A stretch of 6,786 bases of DNA from Halococcaceae archaeon (lineage in GTDB: Archaea > Halobacteriota > Halobacteria > Halobacteriales > Halalkalicoccaceae): contig SKXI01000242.1 in assembly GCA_007128515.1 (NCBI GenBank), positions 1 to 6,786 of the forward strand, written 5' to 3'. The translations under genes and the position numbers were made by a program. Within the stretch, counting starts at the first letter, position 1, and each line of letters opens with the position of its first letter. A model generated the notes under the pieces. That model ran no database searches. It had not been told where the DNA came from and worked only from the letters and a program-made list of their open reading frames with translations. Below are positions 6,555 through 6,786 of the stretch, piece by piece.

Positions 6555-6786
6555 TGCCCCCTCTCGCTTGCCCGACTCCAAAACAGTTGCGCAACGCCGT
6601 GAGACGGCGCGCGACGGCCTCGCTCGCGGTCGAAGCGCTCGCCGAGTTCCGAGAGCTTCTCGAGGGCGTCCTGTTCCTCCCGGAGGGTCTCCTCGAGGGT
6701 GTCGGCGGCGTCGTCGTAGCCCTCCTCGTCGGCGAGGGGGATCAGGTCGCCGTAGGCGGCGATCTCGTAGTGCTCTGATAGGGATC
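6551..6786 (-). CDS. DUF892 (YciE/YciF-type) ferritin-like protein, C-terminal part
   Basis: This is the last 77 complete codons of a gene whose 5' end lies beyond the right edge. Residues 2-9 of the visible part, LSEHYEIA, followed by [21 protein letters not shown] (from residue 10) and [14 protein letters not shown], form the last two helices of the DUF892 ferritin-like fold. The His and Glu of EHYE, and the Glu pair in REEQ, are in the right places to be metal ligands. Family members are linked to stress responses and proposed ferroxidase or iron-binding roles, mostly without biochemical proof. Visible residues 1-52 are strongly acidic (18 Asp/Glu against 3 Lys/Arg). Residues 53-77 are basic (6 Arg against 2 Glu) and run through what looks like the upstream region of alaS to a TGA at 6553-6551 that overlaps the alaS ATG. 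The tail may be a stop-loss or frameshift extension. Family assignment is fairly sure even from this fragment. Confidence 0.78.
   Translation of the reverse strand, partial: SLSEHYEIAAYGDLIPLADEEGYDDAADTLEETLREEQDALEKLSELGERFDRERGRRAPSHGVAQLFWSRASERGQ
6577..6595 (-). promoter_or_regulatory. Possible internal alaS promoter with a 10-bp palindrome
   Basis: GTTGCGCAAC (6586-6595) is a perfect palindrome and is followed on the minus strand by CTGTTTTGG (6585-6577). The T-run is centred about 27 bases before the alaS ATG, where a TATA element for a leaderless message would lie, and the palindrome sits immediately upstream as an operator might. The stretch lies inside the DUF892 coding frame. The TATA match is weak, so alaS may instead depend on transcription from upstream. 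Confidence 0.3.

Noticed and set aside
6555..6581. A nine-residue extension of AlaS from a TTG codon
   Set aside because: The ATG at 6554 is preceded by a suitably spaced GAGG and gives the usual haloarchaeal AlaS start; the TTG has no such support.
4389..6602. A 737-residue open frame on the plus strand opposite alaS, and a 640-residue one at 2548-4470
   Set aside because: Both are antisense shadows caused by high GC content and strong third-position bias. Their translations are rich in Arg, Val, Leu and Asp with no recognisable domain, and they run opposite genes with intact family motifs.
1..6786. A defence system, mobile element, CRISPR array or RNA gene
   Set aside because: I found no transposase, integrase, nuclease or toxin-like gene, no regularly spaced repeats and no tRNA- or rRNA-like sequence. 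Base composition looks even across the window.

Overview
The window looks like ordinary chromosomal DNA from a haloarchaeon (class Halobacteria). It is very GC-rich, and the predicted proteins are strongly acidic with little lysine. Two exported proteins carry twin-arginine (Tat) signals, one with a lipobox. The one large housekeeping gene is an archaeal-type alanyl-tRNA synthetase. Promoters, where visible, are short AT-rich TATA-like boxes about 25-40 bases before the start codon with very short leaders.

All six genes lie on the minus strand, so transcription runs from the right edge to the left. In that order they are: (1) the 3' end of a DUF892/YciE-YciF ferritin-like gene (6551-6786, cut by the window edge), whose TGA overlaps the next ATG; (2) alaS (3789-6554); (3) a Tat-exported lipoprotein, a substrate-binding receptor of the tripartite tricarboxylate transporter (TTT/Bug) type (2623-3723); (4) an alpha/beta-hydrolase-fold protein without the usual serine nucleophile (1755-2549); (5) a stand-alone class I glutamine amidotransferase (992-1696); (6) a Tat-exported, histidine-rich protein resembling the DUF5602/TTHB210-like family (1-751, C-terminus cut off). 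The longest non-coding stretch is 240 bases (752-991).

Likely transcription units, inferred: DUF892-alaS are coupled by an ATGA overlap. The TTT receptor has an AT-rich promoter region at 3751-3766, and the hydrolase-like gene follows it by 73 bases with no promoter of its own that I can see, so the two may form a small operon. The amidotransferase and the DUF5602-like gene appear to have separate promoters. No pathway clearly joins the six genes, and the TTT receptor has no membrane partners here.

I found no CRISPR array, phage, mobile element, tRNA or rRNA gene, and no clear new multi-gene system. The observations most worth following up are the pseudo-hydrolase active site (Gly93 instead of Ser, and an altered oxyanion motif), the absence of lysine from three proteins, the basic read-through-like tail of the DUF892 protein, and a (D/E)AD tandem repeat that builds the acidic linker of the lipoprotein.
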